DNA of 64,000 bases from Amphiura filiformis (GCF_039555335.1 NC_092629.1:6867432-6931431), one strand, 5' to 3'. Numbered from the stretch's first letter, positions 22,547 through 33,056 are shown. The notes: generated by a model not told the origin, from the sequence alone. Made by a program: numbers and translations.

Positions 22547-22621
22547 ATGGACCACGAGTTTGAGAGGCGCCTGCTGAGACAACAGAATGGACAGAGTGCT
22601 GTGGGATTGTCTAACACAATG
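22547..22621 (+). CDS. FZR1: FZR1 exon 1
   Basis: 25 codons, [20 protein letters not shown] then LSNTM, matching the MDQDYERRLLRQ...ENTM start of vertebrate Cdh1. Donor GTAAGA at 22622. The reading frame running on past the donor to 22720 resembles nothing and is intronic. Confidence 0.88.
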
Positions 22622-25600
22622 GTAAGATGGCTATTGTCTTATCTCAAGGCGAGAGTGCCATCAGTGACAAATCGCCCATCTATATGCGGGTGTACATGGT
22701 GTATACACCCCTGGGGTTAGGTTAGCGTGCATGATTCTAAATAGCGAAATCCAACATGGTGTTACTTTCAACTTGAGACGATAGATTATAGCACTATAGC
22801 TGGCATAATAGCTCTTAGGAATCCCCATGTACTTGGCTTAGGTCATTTACTTATTGGCATGATTCTTTTTACAAATTTTGCAATTATGTCGTAACTTTCA
22901 CTGATAAATTATGATTGTACCACATCATGAAATCAAAATTAACATTTTTGAGCATTACAGTTTGACCCTCTTTTGTCTGTCCCTTTCAATGACATTACTT
23001 GGGGGAAAAAGCTGTAGGATTTAGTGTGGTGTGCCCCAGGCCTGGTATGATCATAATACTGCCTTCTATAATCTATATTGTTAAATACTTAAGGGGTACT
23101 ACACCCTGTCCAATTTTATGCATATAACGCATTGGTGACAAGTAAGATATGTATATTATAGGGGCAAGGACAACAACTACTGCACTGAAAATGCAGCAAC
23201 TCAAGACAAGTAGTTATTGATTTATTGATCAAATATTGGTTTTCCCTCATTTTTGACTGTAACGCCACAACTGTTGTCTGTGCTGAAATAAATTTCCAGT
23301 GCAGTAGTTGTAGTCCTTGCCCGTATAATATACATATCTTACTTGTCACCAATACGCTATGATTTTTGAGAAAAATGCCAAAATAGGCACAAAATTGGAC
23401 AGGGGTGTAGTACCCCCTTAATGCTAACTAACCTGAACAAATTTTTGCTTGTATAACTCAAACCGCAGGAGCAATATAACTCAAAACTTGGAATAAGAAT
23501 GTTTTGGTGATGGGCCTCAATGTGAGATAGAAACACCATGTGTTACAATGGGTTATTCCAGTTGAAATCAATACACCCCCTATGGAAGACATGAACTTAA
23601 TTTCCCACACAGGGAGTGTGTGGATTTCAACTAGAATCGCCCAAATTGACCATCCACTTATAAGCATGAGAGTTTTAAATTCTTTACCATATTAAATTAA
23701 ATTTGTAACTACATCAAGTGTACACATTTTTAATGCAAATTTTGAATTGATTTTTTTTTTTCTCCTAATGAATACAGCCACTATCCCCAGGACAAGCAGC
23801 TTCACCAACCAAGGACAGGTACAGCGACAGGTACGTTCACATACTAGAATCAAACTGACGCCCTTGGGCCCTCAGTTAGTCCAGGGTTCCCACAAAATAG
23901 CTTTCCAAAGACTTAACGTACAAAATCGGATCACATTCCTGGCCAAAGTCGAGTTTTTAATCAGAAGCCAAATACCAATAACCTCTCTGAAAAATGACAC
24001 AACATGTGAGGTCTACTTTTTAAGAAATTTAGTGATATTTTTAAAAGTGTAAGATTTCCATGTGTTTACTTCTGATTGCTAGCTGTGTTTTGGCATTGTG
24101 TGTTCATGCGCAGATAACATCACACACAGGAGAGCAGAAGAGAGCGATTGCTCTGGCTCTCCTCAAAAGGCAGTCCCTGCAGCTCCTCTACATGCATGTT
24201 CAATTGTTAGTGTGTCAATGCTATGATATCTTGGTTAATCTAATTGACTGTTTGGGCCCAAATATATTGTTTCTCTGTGCAGATTCATACCAAGCCGTGC
24301 TGGTACAAATTGGTATGTTGGGTTCAACTCCATAGACAAACAAGAACCAGAGCCATCGCCAGGACGATCACGCAGCAAAGGAAGCGGGGAATCTAGCAAA
24401 GGTATGTATTATTGTGATGTATTAGGAATACAGAGAACATTCTTAGTCAGTGGTTGTGGTTTAGCTTGTTAATGCTGAATTTCACAATTTCCTACATGAC
24501 GTCTATCACACAGTAGAGGATGTTGTCTGCATCGTTACAGAACACGCTTGTCAAGGTGCGCACTGCTGCACGTAAGTAACATGTTGTAAGTGTAGTGCGT
24601 AATATGCCATGCGCATTATGCAACTGAATTTGTGAACAGGTTTCGTTCATTTTAGAATGAGGGAGGTTTTTATGACCATAAGTTTTGTAACTTATTTTAT
24701 CCTAAATAAAACTAGTTTCAGTTATCAAAATATTAATTAACTGACTAAGAATGAGATGCGCCAGTATCCACTACGATAAAAATATTGGACCTGCCTGTTG
24801 TCTTTCACAAAGTAGAGGATTATAAAAACAAAAATCCCTATCGTTTATTTTCTAATTCCTTAACCATGCTACTTGGGGATGATTTATAGTGACCCCCACA
24901 CACTTGAGATGAATCTAGCTATTTTGTGAAATGAGACACATGTAGCAGACAACAAGTGCATCGTTTTGATATGGATATACACTATGCACTGATAATCCTG
25001 TTAATTCTCTTACAGATATGCTTGCATACCACTGCTTGCTGAAGAATGAACTACTCGGGGCTGACATTGATAAAATCAAAGACCCACAATGCGAGGACCG
25101 ACGCATGGTCAGCCCACAGAAGGCTAAACGTAATCTGTTTCAGTACCAGGTACAGGCCAAAAGACCATCAAAGGTGCAAACGGAGGACTCACCACCATAC
25201 TCACTGTCCCCAGTAGGGAATAAAAGGTATGCTGATAAAAAACTAGTACAGGCCAGTAACAGCTAGCTAAAGGTTTAAGTAGCAAGATCAGGCCAAAAGA
25301 CCATAAAAGGTGTAAACAGGGGACTCCCCACCGTACTCGCTGTCCCCAGTAGGGAATAAAAGGTATGCTGATAAAAAAACTATTACTGGACCAGTAATGG
25401 CCCATTTATAGGGCTAGCTAAAGGCTATTTTAGTATCAAGATCAGGCCAAAAGACCATCAAAGGTCCAAATGGAGGACTTTTCACCATACTTACTGTCCC
25501 CAGTGCATCAAGGAATAAAAGGTATGCTGATAAAAACTATTACAGGGCCAATAATGGGCCATTCATAGTCACCAAAAGGCTGTTTTTAGTATAGAGATTG

Positions 25601-27609
25601 AGCCAAAAGACCATCAAAGGTTCAAACAGAGGACCCAATGTACCTCCCATTAATTCCATCTATATATTGTCATCATCAGCAGAATATGTATACATGGGCA
25701 TGACTTGGATGGATGTGCAATTTGGTTTGAATTTTAGTTTCTGAAGTAATTGTTGACTTGAAGGCATTTATAGTTGTGGTATTAATGAAAGCTAGGTTAG
25801 CGCTTGTACCATTGCATGTCAATGCCAGCAGAGAACCATTTATTCCTGATTCCACAGACTCCTGTAAATTTATGTATGTTATAACCGAATCAGTTCAAGA
25901 ATTTCTCACCATTAGATAATCAGATTCAATTCTTTGTTCATTCATACATGTTCTTTTCCTGTTATTTTCTTTTATATCTCAGTCAAAAACTACTGCGCTC
26001 TCCGCGAAAACCAATGCGCAAGATCTCCAAGATCCCCTTCAAGGTTCTTGATGCCCCAGAGCTCCAAGACGATTTTTACCTCAACCTTGTGGACTGGTCA
26101 TCTACAAACATATTAAGCGTGGGATTAGGTACATGTGTGTACCTATGGAGTGCATGCACAAGTCAGGTAAGTTTGTGTGAAGAAGAAAAATGGGGACCAG
26201 CAAAGAAGTATTTACTTTGAGGTCATAAATATTTGTTGTCTGCATTACATAATGTTGTATTTCAAAAGGCTGCCTTGTATTGTGTTTGTTGGCACTGGAT
26301 TTAACTAACAAACACAGATTGGGAACCAGTATACTTCAGTTTGTCAGATAATTGTCTCAGAATTTGGAAAGAACAACAACAAAAAAAATAAAAAAAAGTC
26401 ATATTCTGTAATTAATACAAGAAACATATGTTTTTGCATGTACAGTAAAATGTAATTCAATCTGATCAAGAGATTATGACTAACATTGATTTTATTATGT
26501 ATTTTGTATCGACATTATTCAGGTGACCAGACTCTGTGATCTATCAGTAGATGGTGACACAGTGACCTCAGTGTCATGGAATGAAAGGGTAAGTAAAAAA
26601 AAGGGAATAATTCTGGTATACACTGTGTACAAGTATAACCCTAACCATGACCCTAACCCAACCCCAAAACAGGGTAAACCAGAATTGTACAATACACAGA
26701 GATGCCACTTTTCAGGTTTTAGCCTGAATTCAGGTTTTTTTGTGAGACCAAATTCCTGTGTTTTTATATATTTTCAGGCCGTTTTAGGGCTTTATGACCT
26801 ACTTTCACATGCTTTTTCAGGTTTTTCTCATCAGTTTCAGTGTTTTTTTAGTTAAACTGAGTGGCTGGCATCTCTGCATATAAAAATACAGGGTGCGCAA
26901 GGTAAACCAGCATTGTACCAATAAAATGTAATGTTTGTTATTTGTCAGTGTATGTGAGCTTAATGATATGATATCTGAAGCCAATAGCTTGTTGTATCTG
27001 GGAGCTAAATTGCCGTTCAAATGAAGATTGACATATTCATAGTTTTATTTGCAGAACACAAGTTGTCTAACTACGCTGCTCAAAATATTTATTACATAGG
27101 TGCTCTCAATTAATATGTCACTTCCTTTAAAAGCATGTTACTTCTGTACGGAATGTGCTTTCTTCATGACCTAAAAAACTAAAATTTCAAATATTTAAAA
27201 AAAAATATGAGCCTAAACTGGTACATAACATAAGAGTGAAAAAAATTCATTTTGATACAGTTTGTGAAAAGGCAGCTTCACTGCTCAAAATATTTATTAC
27301 ATAGGTGCTCTCAATCAATATCTCACTTCCTTCCAAATCATGTAATTCCTGAGCGCAATGTGCTATCTTCATGACCTTAAAAACTAAAATTTCAAATGTT
27401 TTTGAAAATTAAGCCTAAACAGGTACAAAAATGACTAATTATTTTGATACAGTTTTGTAATAAGGATGTGTATTTTGTCTTGTTTCATTTGCAGGGTAAT
27501 TTAGTAGCAGTAGGAACACATAAAGGCTTAGTCCAGGTTTGGGATTCATCTACACAGAAGAAAATTACTACATTAGAAGGTCATTCAGCTAGAGTGGGTA
27601 AGTGATTGG

Positions 27610-27642
<33 letters not shown>

Positions 27643-30600
27643 GGATTGATGGATTGAACACATAAAGGTTTAGTCCAGGTTTAGGATTCATCTACATAGA
27701 AGAAATTACTACAACAAGAGTCATTTATTTAGCTTATTGTGCGTATTTGATTGATTGATTGATTTGATTGATCAACTGATTGATTTATTAAAAGGTTGTT
27801 CAGCTAGATTGGGTAAGTGACTGATTGATTGGTTGATTAATTTATCAAACACGTGCAGGATTAAAGGTTTGGGACTTCTACACAAAAGAAAGAAAATTAC
27901 TACACTAAAAGGCAATTTACCCAGAGAGGGTAAGGGATTGATTGATTGATGATACTTAACTAAAACATTTGGTTAGCAACTTTGTGAAATGGGCCTTGTT
28001 TTCATTTTGTTTTCTACATCAGGTGCTTTAGCCTGGAATGCAGATATTCTGTCTTCAGGTAGTAGGGATCGTATGATTCTGCAGAGAGATATACGTACAC
28101 CAAGCTCCACGCCGGAGAGACGACTAAGCGGTCACAGACAAGAGGTTTGCGGACTAAAATGGTCACCTGATCACCAGCACTTGGCCTCAGGAGGAAATGA
28201 TAATAAGGTAAGATATCATGAATATTCATAAGTGCATTAATATTTATGATGTGAAAGAACCTTGAAAATGTCAATTCTGTTGGTCAGCATGACGTCACTT
28301 GCGATAGATCGCTTGTTCCCATTGGTTGATTTTGCCGTTATTTGGCTGTTCCATCTCACCCCATCGGACAAGAAGGGGACACTTACTGTTGAATTCAATG
28401 GGCGAAATCACAAAATATGCCATAAAATAAATGCCTCTTCATGAAACAATTCCAAAAGTTCGATTTCTTATCAGGGAAATCAACTTTTAAATCAATAATT
28501 ACCAAAGACAAGGAAAATTGGTATTTTCTGTGGTTAGAAAATTGCCCCTTTACAAACCAATAGGGATGTCACTAGGGCATCCCCTTTGATAGACATGAGA
28601 ATTGGGTAAGTGCAATAGATGGAACAGCCCCAACCGAGAGAATTGATATAAGGCCTAGAAAAAATAATTGTTTGATTGGCGTAACATTAACATTAAAAAA
28701 AAAAAATTTACACACATTTTAAGCTGTAAATCGTGTGTGATAAAGGCTTTGGAACTTTTTTTCCTTTTTGTTTTAATTTTCATTTTTTTTTTTCATTTTT
28801 AAAAACATTTTTGCAAAAAAATAAGAAAAAAAAAAGTCTAGGGTCGGGCCTATATTTAGGGTCGGTTGGGTTACGCCAATCAAACACTTTTTTTTTAGGC
28901 CTAATATACATAGAGGTGAGGTTTGGGGGCCTAATATTTTTCAATGGGCTAGTCCAGTTAAATTCCATACACCCCACTATAGAAGACATGGCCGTAATCT
29001 CCCACCCAGGGAATGTAGTTTTCAAATGGAGTCGCCCATTGATGAAAAGAAAAAGGGCATTAAATGTTACGCTCTCATGATCCCTTTCTGTTACTCGTGT
29101 GGAGCATTTCCAGCCTTTCACCAATCCAAGATTACACGGAATAGACTATCTACCTGCAGTGAAGACAATTATATACACCTATTTGCAAAGATCTTTCGCA
29201 TGGCCATGATTTGACGTAGTGTACGATGTAAACATGAAATCGTTTTGATTGGCTAATTGAATCAGGTCATCATGACATCAGCACCTTATTCGTCCAACAA
29301 TCTGCGTAGCATCGCATGACGCAGACATGTTGACTAGTGCGAAAGATATTTGCAAAATAGTGTAGTTAGGTTAACTCACCTTAAGATTTGCTATGAGCCA
29401 TGAACTAATGTCCCCAGGGATCCATCCTAAGGCCTTTATTATTGTTAATTAATAATTCAACAACTCTTCCTATACCTTTGTACAGGAGCCAACTGTTGTT
29501 AATCTGTGATGAATCCACAGTCCAGTAGCGTATACGCGAACGCAAGGTTACGCGATACGCATGAGCGCGTAAAATTTGTCATGCCTGGAACGTACGCGTA
29601 ATCATGAACTCCCTTATGTTGATGGTAGCAGCCAAATATTACCGCTTTATTCTTTAGTTTTATTGCTGATATCCCGGGGCTGATAGGCCTGTCAACAGAG
29701 AAATACCGCGATCTTCTTATAAGGTTGAGTGGCAATGACAAACTGACTTTCCGAATGAAAGAATCATGTAAATTAGACATCTCTTTAGCTTGTTTCGTTG
29801 TTGAAAGGGATTCAATTATGTTTCACCGTTGTTCATCACCGATTAACAACTCGCGTCCGGCGCGTCTGCGTGGTTTACTTCGCTCGGGCAGCTAAAGTGA
29901 AGTAAACTACTCAGTGAAGTAAACTACTGATGAACAACGGTGAAACATGATTGAATCCCTAATTATATACTCTCTTGTCCTTTCAGTTATTTGTGTGGAA
30001 CAACTCCAGTTTGTCTCCAGTCCAGCAATATCAAGACCATCTCGCTGCAGTGAAGGCTATAGCATGGTCACCGCACCAACATGGCTTGCTGGCATCTGGT
30101 GGGGGTACGGCTGATAGGTGTATCCGATTCTGGAACACGTTGACAGGGCAGCCACTTAATTACGTTGATACAGGATCACAAGTGTGCAATTTGGCGTGGT
30201 CTAAGCATGACAACGAACTGGTACGTTTTGATATGTTAAAATTGTATTATACACCACAACTCTAGAATCTGCTCATCAAATTTTCAAACTGAAAAAAAAG
30301 TAGCCCAGTTATGTTCTGACAACCTCTGTACATGGTTATTCTATTTGAAATGTGTTATACATTATTCTTTTTTATTTATGTTTTTTATAACAGGTGAGCA
30401 CACATGGCTACTCTCAAAACCAAATTCTTGTCTGGAAGTATCCGTCCCTTGTGCAAGTGGCCAAACTCACAGGACATTCATACAGAGTTTTATACTTGGT
30501 AAGTATCTGTCCCTTGTGCAAATTGCCAAACACACAGGACATTCATAATGTCATAATTTAAGTTTTATACATGGACTAAAGAGATACAGACAAACTCCAA

Positions 30601-32783
30601 ACAGTCAGAGTCTCAGCATCACCCTATAATGAAGGTCGATCGTTCCATGAGTTGAGACATACAAAACTGCTAGTGCTACGCACATACTGCATATTTTTTG
30701 GTCAGTCACGTAAACGCAAAGACACACAACTTTCTATCGCATATGTAAAGGCGCCCAATGCTGGTGTGATTGTTAGAGACACACGATCGGCCCACATGAC
30801 TATGCAAGAATTTACAGTGTTCAATGCACAGGGACTTTGCTGGAAAATTGTCTGTATTTGTATTGGTCTATAGTTTTGGGTAAGTATCCTTTCCTTGTGC
30901 AAGATGCCAAACTTACAGGACATTCATATAGAGTTTTGTACTTGGTAAGTATCCTTCCCATGTGCAAGTTGCCAAACACACAGGACGTCAATACAGAGTT
31001 TTATACTTGTTAAGTATCCTTCCCATGTGCAAGTTGCCAAACACACAGGACGTCAATACAGAGTTTTATACTTGTTAAGTATCCTTCCCTTGTGCAAGTT
31101 GTTAAACTGACAGGACATTCATATACATGCATGTATCTGTATACATCATCAGAATCTCCCCATGTTGAAGCAACATCACCCGGGAACATCACTAAGCTTG
31201 TCTAAATGAGCATGACTCTAGTGAATGTGCAAGTTTTATTTGTCAAAATTAATTTTTGAATTGACCTTTTTGGTCAATCCCATAAGCCTTTGCGAGTACT
31301 TCTGAGATGTTGTCATTTGACGTCACACCGACTTCCAATGCGCAGTTACAGTGTTTGATGAACGATGTGTGCATCGGTGCAGATCGGCGTGACGTCAAAT
31401 GACGACATCTCAGGTATACTCGCAAAGGCTTATGGGATTTACCGAAAAGGTCAATTACATATTCACTTGGTTCTTGAAGTCTTCTAAAGGAGTAGAGTGG
31501 CATTTACAGCGGAACATATTTTGTAAATGATAGTGAAGTGACCATTTCAAACAATTCCTATTGTCCATTTTTATACAGGCTGTATCCCCCGATGGTGAGG
31601 CCATAGTGACAGGTGCGGGAGACGAGACTCTCAGATTCTGGAATGTCTTCAGTAAATCTAGGTCATCAAAGGTAAGTTGTTGTTGCACTCTAACTTGTAG
31701 ATGTGGATAGCAGGGAACAACCAAAATGATCGCTAGTGTCCTGTAAACGTAACTAGTTTCATTTCACAGCCGACTCTCTTCAACTGTATCAAAACCGGAA
31801 GTGGGTCAGAATAACATTATTTGTTTTTGAAGAACATAGAAGAAATATAATCTCTCTCCCTCATGAAACTAGTTTCACCCATCTTGGATCTTTTGGGTTG
31901 TTCCCTAATTAAGTTTGAATGGGCTATTCCAGTTGAAATCCTTACACCCCCTATGGAAAACATTACCGTATGCTGGTTTCATACTTTCTGCAGCTTGCCG
32001 CTGAGCAGCGTGACGTTTCATCATGCTGCTTGCTACCGCTGAGGGGCACTCGGCGGCATGACTCTGAAAGCCACTCTTGCCACTCAGCACCGCTCAAAAA
32101 TTGTATTTTGACTTGAATTCAACTCCCAGCCGTGCTGCCGCCGCGGCAAAGTGGTGGAGTGATCAATATATCGGCTTGCCGCTGGTCACCGCTAGCGTTT
32201 CTGGTGTGACTGTGCAGTGAAGCAAAATCATCTTCAAAGCGGCAAGCAGCAGGGAAGTTTGAAACCAGAATTAATCTTCAACACAGGTAGTGTCAATTTC
32301 AAATGGGTTTACCTACATGGTGACTCCATTTGAAATCTACACCCCCTGCCCCTGTGTGTTAGATTAAGGTCATGCCACCTGTAGCGGGGTGTATGGATTT
32401 CAACTGGAATAGCCAATTGATTGTCTGTTTTTGTCTCTGCAGTTTTTAACCCTAATGGGCACTGCTGCCTCTCTTACAGTGCCCCTGATTGGTTAATTGC
32501 ATGATATAATCATCTGAGTAACCAATTAAAATAAAGCTTTTAGATTACTTGCCAATTTTAACCTTTATCTCCTTCAGCCCTACTGACTATTTTTACCATA
32601 TCTCTGACTGGCTCAATACATGATATAGCCCTCTTTGTAACCAATCAAAATAGCTCTTAAAGGCTGCTAATTTGGCTGATGGTGCTCATTTAACCTGTAT
32701 CTATAACATATAAATCTACTACTATTATGTTTTCTTTACAGGAATCCAAATCTGTGCTGAATCTATTCAACCATATAAGGTGA
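22547..32783 (+). CDS. FZR1: Fizzy-related protein / Cdh1, APC/C coactivator, complete
   Basis: FZR1/Cdh1 recruits substrates to the anaphase-promoting complex in late mitosis and G1. Twelve exons with GT/AG borders and matching phases: 22547-22621, 23778-23830, 24283-24401, 25016-25226, 25983-26166, 26523-26588, 27495-27597, 28023-28207, 29987-30220, 30394-30498, 31579-31671, 32742-32783; 1470 nt, 489 residues plus stop, close to the human 493-496. Visible landmarks: N-terminal [13 protein letters not shown]-box DRFIPSR (42-48), [15 protein letters not shown] (155-160), then from about residue 180 the seven-bladed WD40 propeller ([57 protein letters not shown]) and the terminal Ile-Arg that docks on APC/C. 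Several SP sites precede the WD40 domain, as expected for CDK control. ATG at 22547 is chosen by alignment; the adjacent ATG at 22544 would add one Met. Confidence 0.97.
23092..23417. mobile_element. 326-bp foldback MITE in FZR1 intron 1, TTA-flanked
   Basis: Arms GGGGTACTACACCCTGTCCA and GGACAGGGGTGTAGTACCCC, plus inner arms AAGTAAGATATGTATATTAT / ATAATATACATATCTTACTT and GCAAGGACAACAACTACTGC / GCAGTAGTTGTAGTCCTTGC. TTA is present at each end. RNA from the intron would fold into a long, nearly continuous hairpin. Confidence 0.75.
23549..23643. mobile_element. Family A MITE, short copy in FZR1 intron 1
   Basis: GGGTTATTCCAGTTGAAATC at the left and GGATTTCAACTAGAATCGCC at the right, around CCCCTATGGAAGACATGAAC and a CACACAGGGAGTGTG block. 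It is the half-length form seen also at 28945 and 4296. Confidence 0.75.
23778..23830 (+). CDS. FZR1: FZR1 exon 2
   Basis: 53 bp reading [17 protein letters not shown] with the first two bases of the C-box Arg codon. Contains two SP motifs. Acceptor AATACAG, donor GTACGT. Confidence 0.9.
24283..24401 (+). CDS. FZR1: FZR1 exon 3 (C-box)
   Basis: Completes the C-box: [16 protein letters not shown], then a Ser-rich stretch [19 protein letters not shown]. The C-box binds the APC/C platform. Acceptor CTGTGCAG, donor GTATGT. Confidence 0.96.
25016..25226 (+). CDS. FZR1: FZR1 exon 4
   Basis: 211 bp: [40 protein letters not shown] and [13 protein letters not shown], all aligned with the Cdh1 region between C-box and WD40. 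Acceptor TCTTACAG, donor GTATGC. The exon tail and donor are echoed three times in the next intron. Confidence 0.96.
25281..25640 (+). repeat. Tandem ~150-bp repeats of FZR1 exon 4 tail plus donor, in intron 4
   Basis: Two near-complete copies and one partial copy (about 25281-25430, 25434-25585, 25591-25640) follow the real exon. Each starts near ATCAGGCCAAAAGACCATCA and the first two end GGAATAAAAGGTATGCTGAT, the real exon end and donor. Copy 1 has an in-frame stop (AGACCATAAAAGG). The partial third copy lacks the junction. Confidence 0.88.
25983..26166 (+). CDS. FZR1: FZR1 exon 5 (KLLRSP and first WD40 blade)
   Basis: Encodes [40 protein letters not shown] and [18 protein letters not shown]: almost identical to vertebrate FZR1 by eye. 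Donor GTAAGT. Confidence 0.97.
26523..26588 (+). CDS. FZR1: FZR1 exon 6
   Basis: 22 codons: [20 protein letters not shown] then ER. Phase 0 on both sides; acceptor TATTCAG, donor GTAAGT. Confidence 0.97.
27495..27597 (+). CDS. FZR1: FZR1 exon 7
   Basis: Encodes [34 protein letters not shown] plus the first base of the next Gly codon. Donor GTAAGTGATTG runs into a (GATT)n microsatellite. Its sequence is echoed in the intron. Confidence 0.97.
27598..27640 (+). repeat. (GATT)n microsatellite starting at the FZR1 exon 7 donor
   Basis: GTGATTGGTTGATTGATTG followed by about six more GATT units, beginning within the splice donor itself. Further GATT tracts occur at 27748-27785, 27823-27840 and 27936-27950, between the exon-derived repeats. 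Confidence 0.85.
27655..27945 (+). repeat. Decayed copies of FZR1 exon 7 plus donor, in intron 7
   Basis: Copy 1 (27655-27731) repeats ACACATAAAGGTTTAGTCCA and the following GATTCATCTACATAGAAG. Copy 2 (about 27790-27830) repeats TTCAGCTAGATTGGGTAAGT with a kept donor. Copy 3 (about 27862-27945) repeats GAAAATTACTACACTAAAAG and ends AGAGAGGGTAAGGGATTG. Copies are separated by GATT tracts. Confidence 0.82.
28023..28207 (+). CDS. FZR1: FZR1 exon 8
   Basis: Encodes [40 protein letters not shown] and LASGGNDNK. Acceptor CTACATCAG, donor GTAAGA. Confidence 0.97.
28344..28630. mobile_element. Inverted-repeat element in FZR1 intron 8 (GGCTGTTCCATCT ends)
   Basis: Left GGCTGTTCCATCTCACCCC and right GATGGAACAGCC form short inverted ends about 290 bp apart. 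Interior CCCCTTTGATAGACATGAGA is non-coding. No clean target duplication, so limits are approximate. Confidence 0.5.
28669..28886. mobile_element. 218-bp element with perfect 17-bp inverted ends (TGTTTGATTGGCGTAAC)
   Basis: TGTTTGATTGGCGTAAC at 28669-28685 and its exact reverse complement at 28870-28886. The interior is dominated by T and A runs and a TTAGGGTCGG motif. No obvious target duplication. Confidence 0.65.
28945..29039. mobile_element. Family A MITE, short copy in FZR1 intron 8
   Basis: TGGGCTAGTCCAGTTAAATTC at the left (first 20: TGGGCTAGTCCAGTTAAATT) and TTTTCAAATGGAGTCGCCCA at the right, around CATACACCCC and a CCACCCAGGGAATGTA block. Confidence 0.7.
29179..29360. mobile_element. 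182-bp inverted-repeat element (CTATTTGCAAAGATCTTTCG)
   Basis: Left CTATTTGCAAAGATCTTTCG and right CGAAAGATATTTGCAAAATAG pair as inverted repeats with few mismatches; the inner part continues CATGGCCATGATTTGACG. Located in FZR1 intron 8. Confidence 0.6.
29806..29960. mobile_element. 155-bp foldback MITE just upstream of FZR1 exon 9
   Basis: Arms AGGGATTCAATTATGTTTCA and TGAAACATGATTGAATCCCT continue into CCGTTGTTCATC / GATGAACAACGG; a second inner pair GTAAACTACT repeats directly. It ends only 27 bp before exon 9, so it lies over the likely branch-point region of intron 8. Confidence 0.75.
29987..30220 (+). CDS. FZR1: FZR1 exon 9
   Basis: 78 codons: [60 protein letters not shown] and [13 protein letters not shown]. 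Central WD40 blades. Donor GTACGT. Confidence 0.97.
30394..30498 (+). CDS. FZR1: FZR1 exon 10
   Basis: 35 codons: [20 protein letters not shown] then [15 protein letters not shown]. Acceptor TATAACAG, donor GTAAGTATC. Its tail and donor are amplified downstream. Confidence 0.97.
30503..31120 (+). repeat. ~65-bp tandem repeats of FZR1 exon 10 tail plus donor, in intron 10
   Basis: The exon tail CCCTTGTGCAAGTGGCCAAA...TATACTTG|GTAAGTATC recurs at 30503-30560 (partial), then at about 30887-30943, 30952-31010, 31018-31075 and 31084-31120. The 30943 junction keeps TACTTG|GTAAGT; the next two have TACTTG|TTAAGT. About 320 bp of unrelated sequence separates the first copy from the others. Confidence 0.88.
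31259..31455. mobile_element. ~197-bp foldback MITE in FZR1 intron 10
   Basis: Arms of about 80 bp: ATTGACCTTTTTGGTCAATC, CCCATAAGCCTTTGCGAGTA and TGTCATTTGACGTCACACCG pair with GACGTCAAATGACGACATCT and TACTCGCAAAGGCTTATGGG. Palindromic TGACGTCA-like motifs occur in both arms. No coding content. Confidence 0.78.
31579..31671 (+). CDS. FZR1: FZR1 exon 11
   Basis: 31 codons: [20 protein letters not shown] then [11 protein letters not shown], the last WD40 blade. Donor GTAAGT. Confidence 0.97.
31920..32414. mobile_element. Family A MITE in FZR1 intron 11, split by a second element
   Basis: Left GGGCTATTCCAGTTGAAATC; right GTATGGATTTCAACTGGAAT followed by AGCC. The left half stops at ACATTACCGTA and resumes at TTAATCTTCAACACAGG after the insert at 31972-32268. 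Confidence 0.8.
31972..32268. mobile_element. CTGGTTTCATACTTT-family element nested in the family A MITE
   Basis: Ends GCTGGTTTCATACTTTCTGC and GGGAAGTTTGAAACCAG; interior GCTTGCCGCTGAGCAGCGTG and CACCGCTAGCGTTTCTGGTG match the copy at 99-661. Insertion order here: family A first, this family second. Confidence 0.75.
32742..32783 (+). CDS. FZR1: FZR1 exon 12 with terminal IR motif and stop
   Basis: 13 codons [13 protein letters not shown] and TGA. The final Ile-Arg is the APC/C-docking tail. The junction block CCATATAAGGTGAA is repeated once 19 bp downstream, a small echo like those in the introns. Confidence 0.96.
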   Translation, partial: ESKSVLNLFNHIR

Positions 32784-33056
32784 AGTTGTGTCCATATAAG
32801 GTGAAATTCAGTGTCAGCCTAGTGAAATACCAGCTCAATGTTGTAAACAAAACAGACCAAGATCACCCATACATTTGTGTGGTCAGATTTTGAACTTTTA
32901 CAATAATTTGAGGTTTTATATGACGGTAGATCCATGTATGATGAAGAAGGACTTCGGTGGTATAGAAAGCTCTCTATTATAGATAACAGTAATAACAATA
33001 TGTTGTAATCATGGTGAATGTCCTGATGAGTGTATAGGATATATTTTGTGTTGTAT

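Noticed and set aside
22520..22720. ORF first read as a LINE reverse-transcriptase piece ([10 protein letters not shown] resembles RT)
   Set aside because: [12 protein letters not shown] and the donor at 22622 identify FZR1 exon 1; the RT-like words lie past the donor and have no RT partner motifs.
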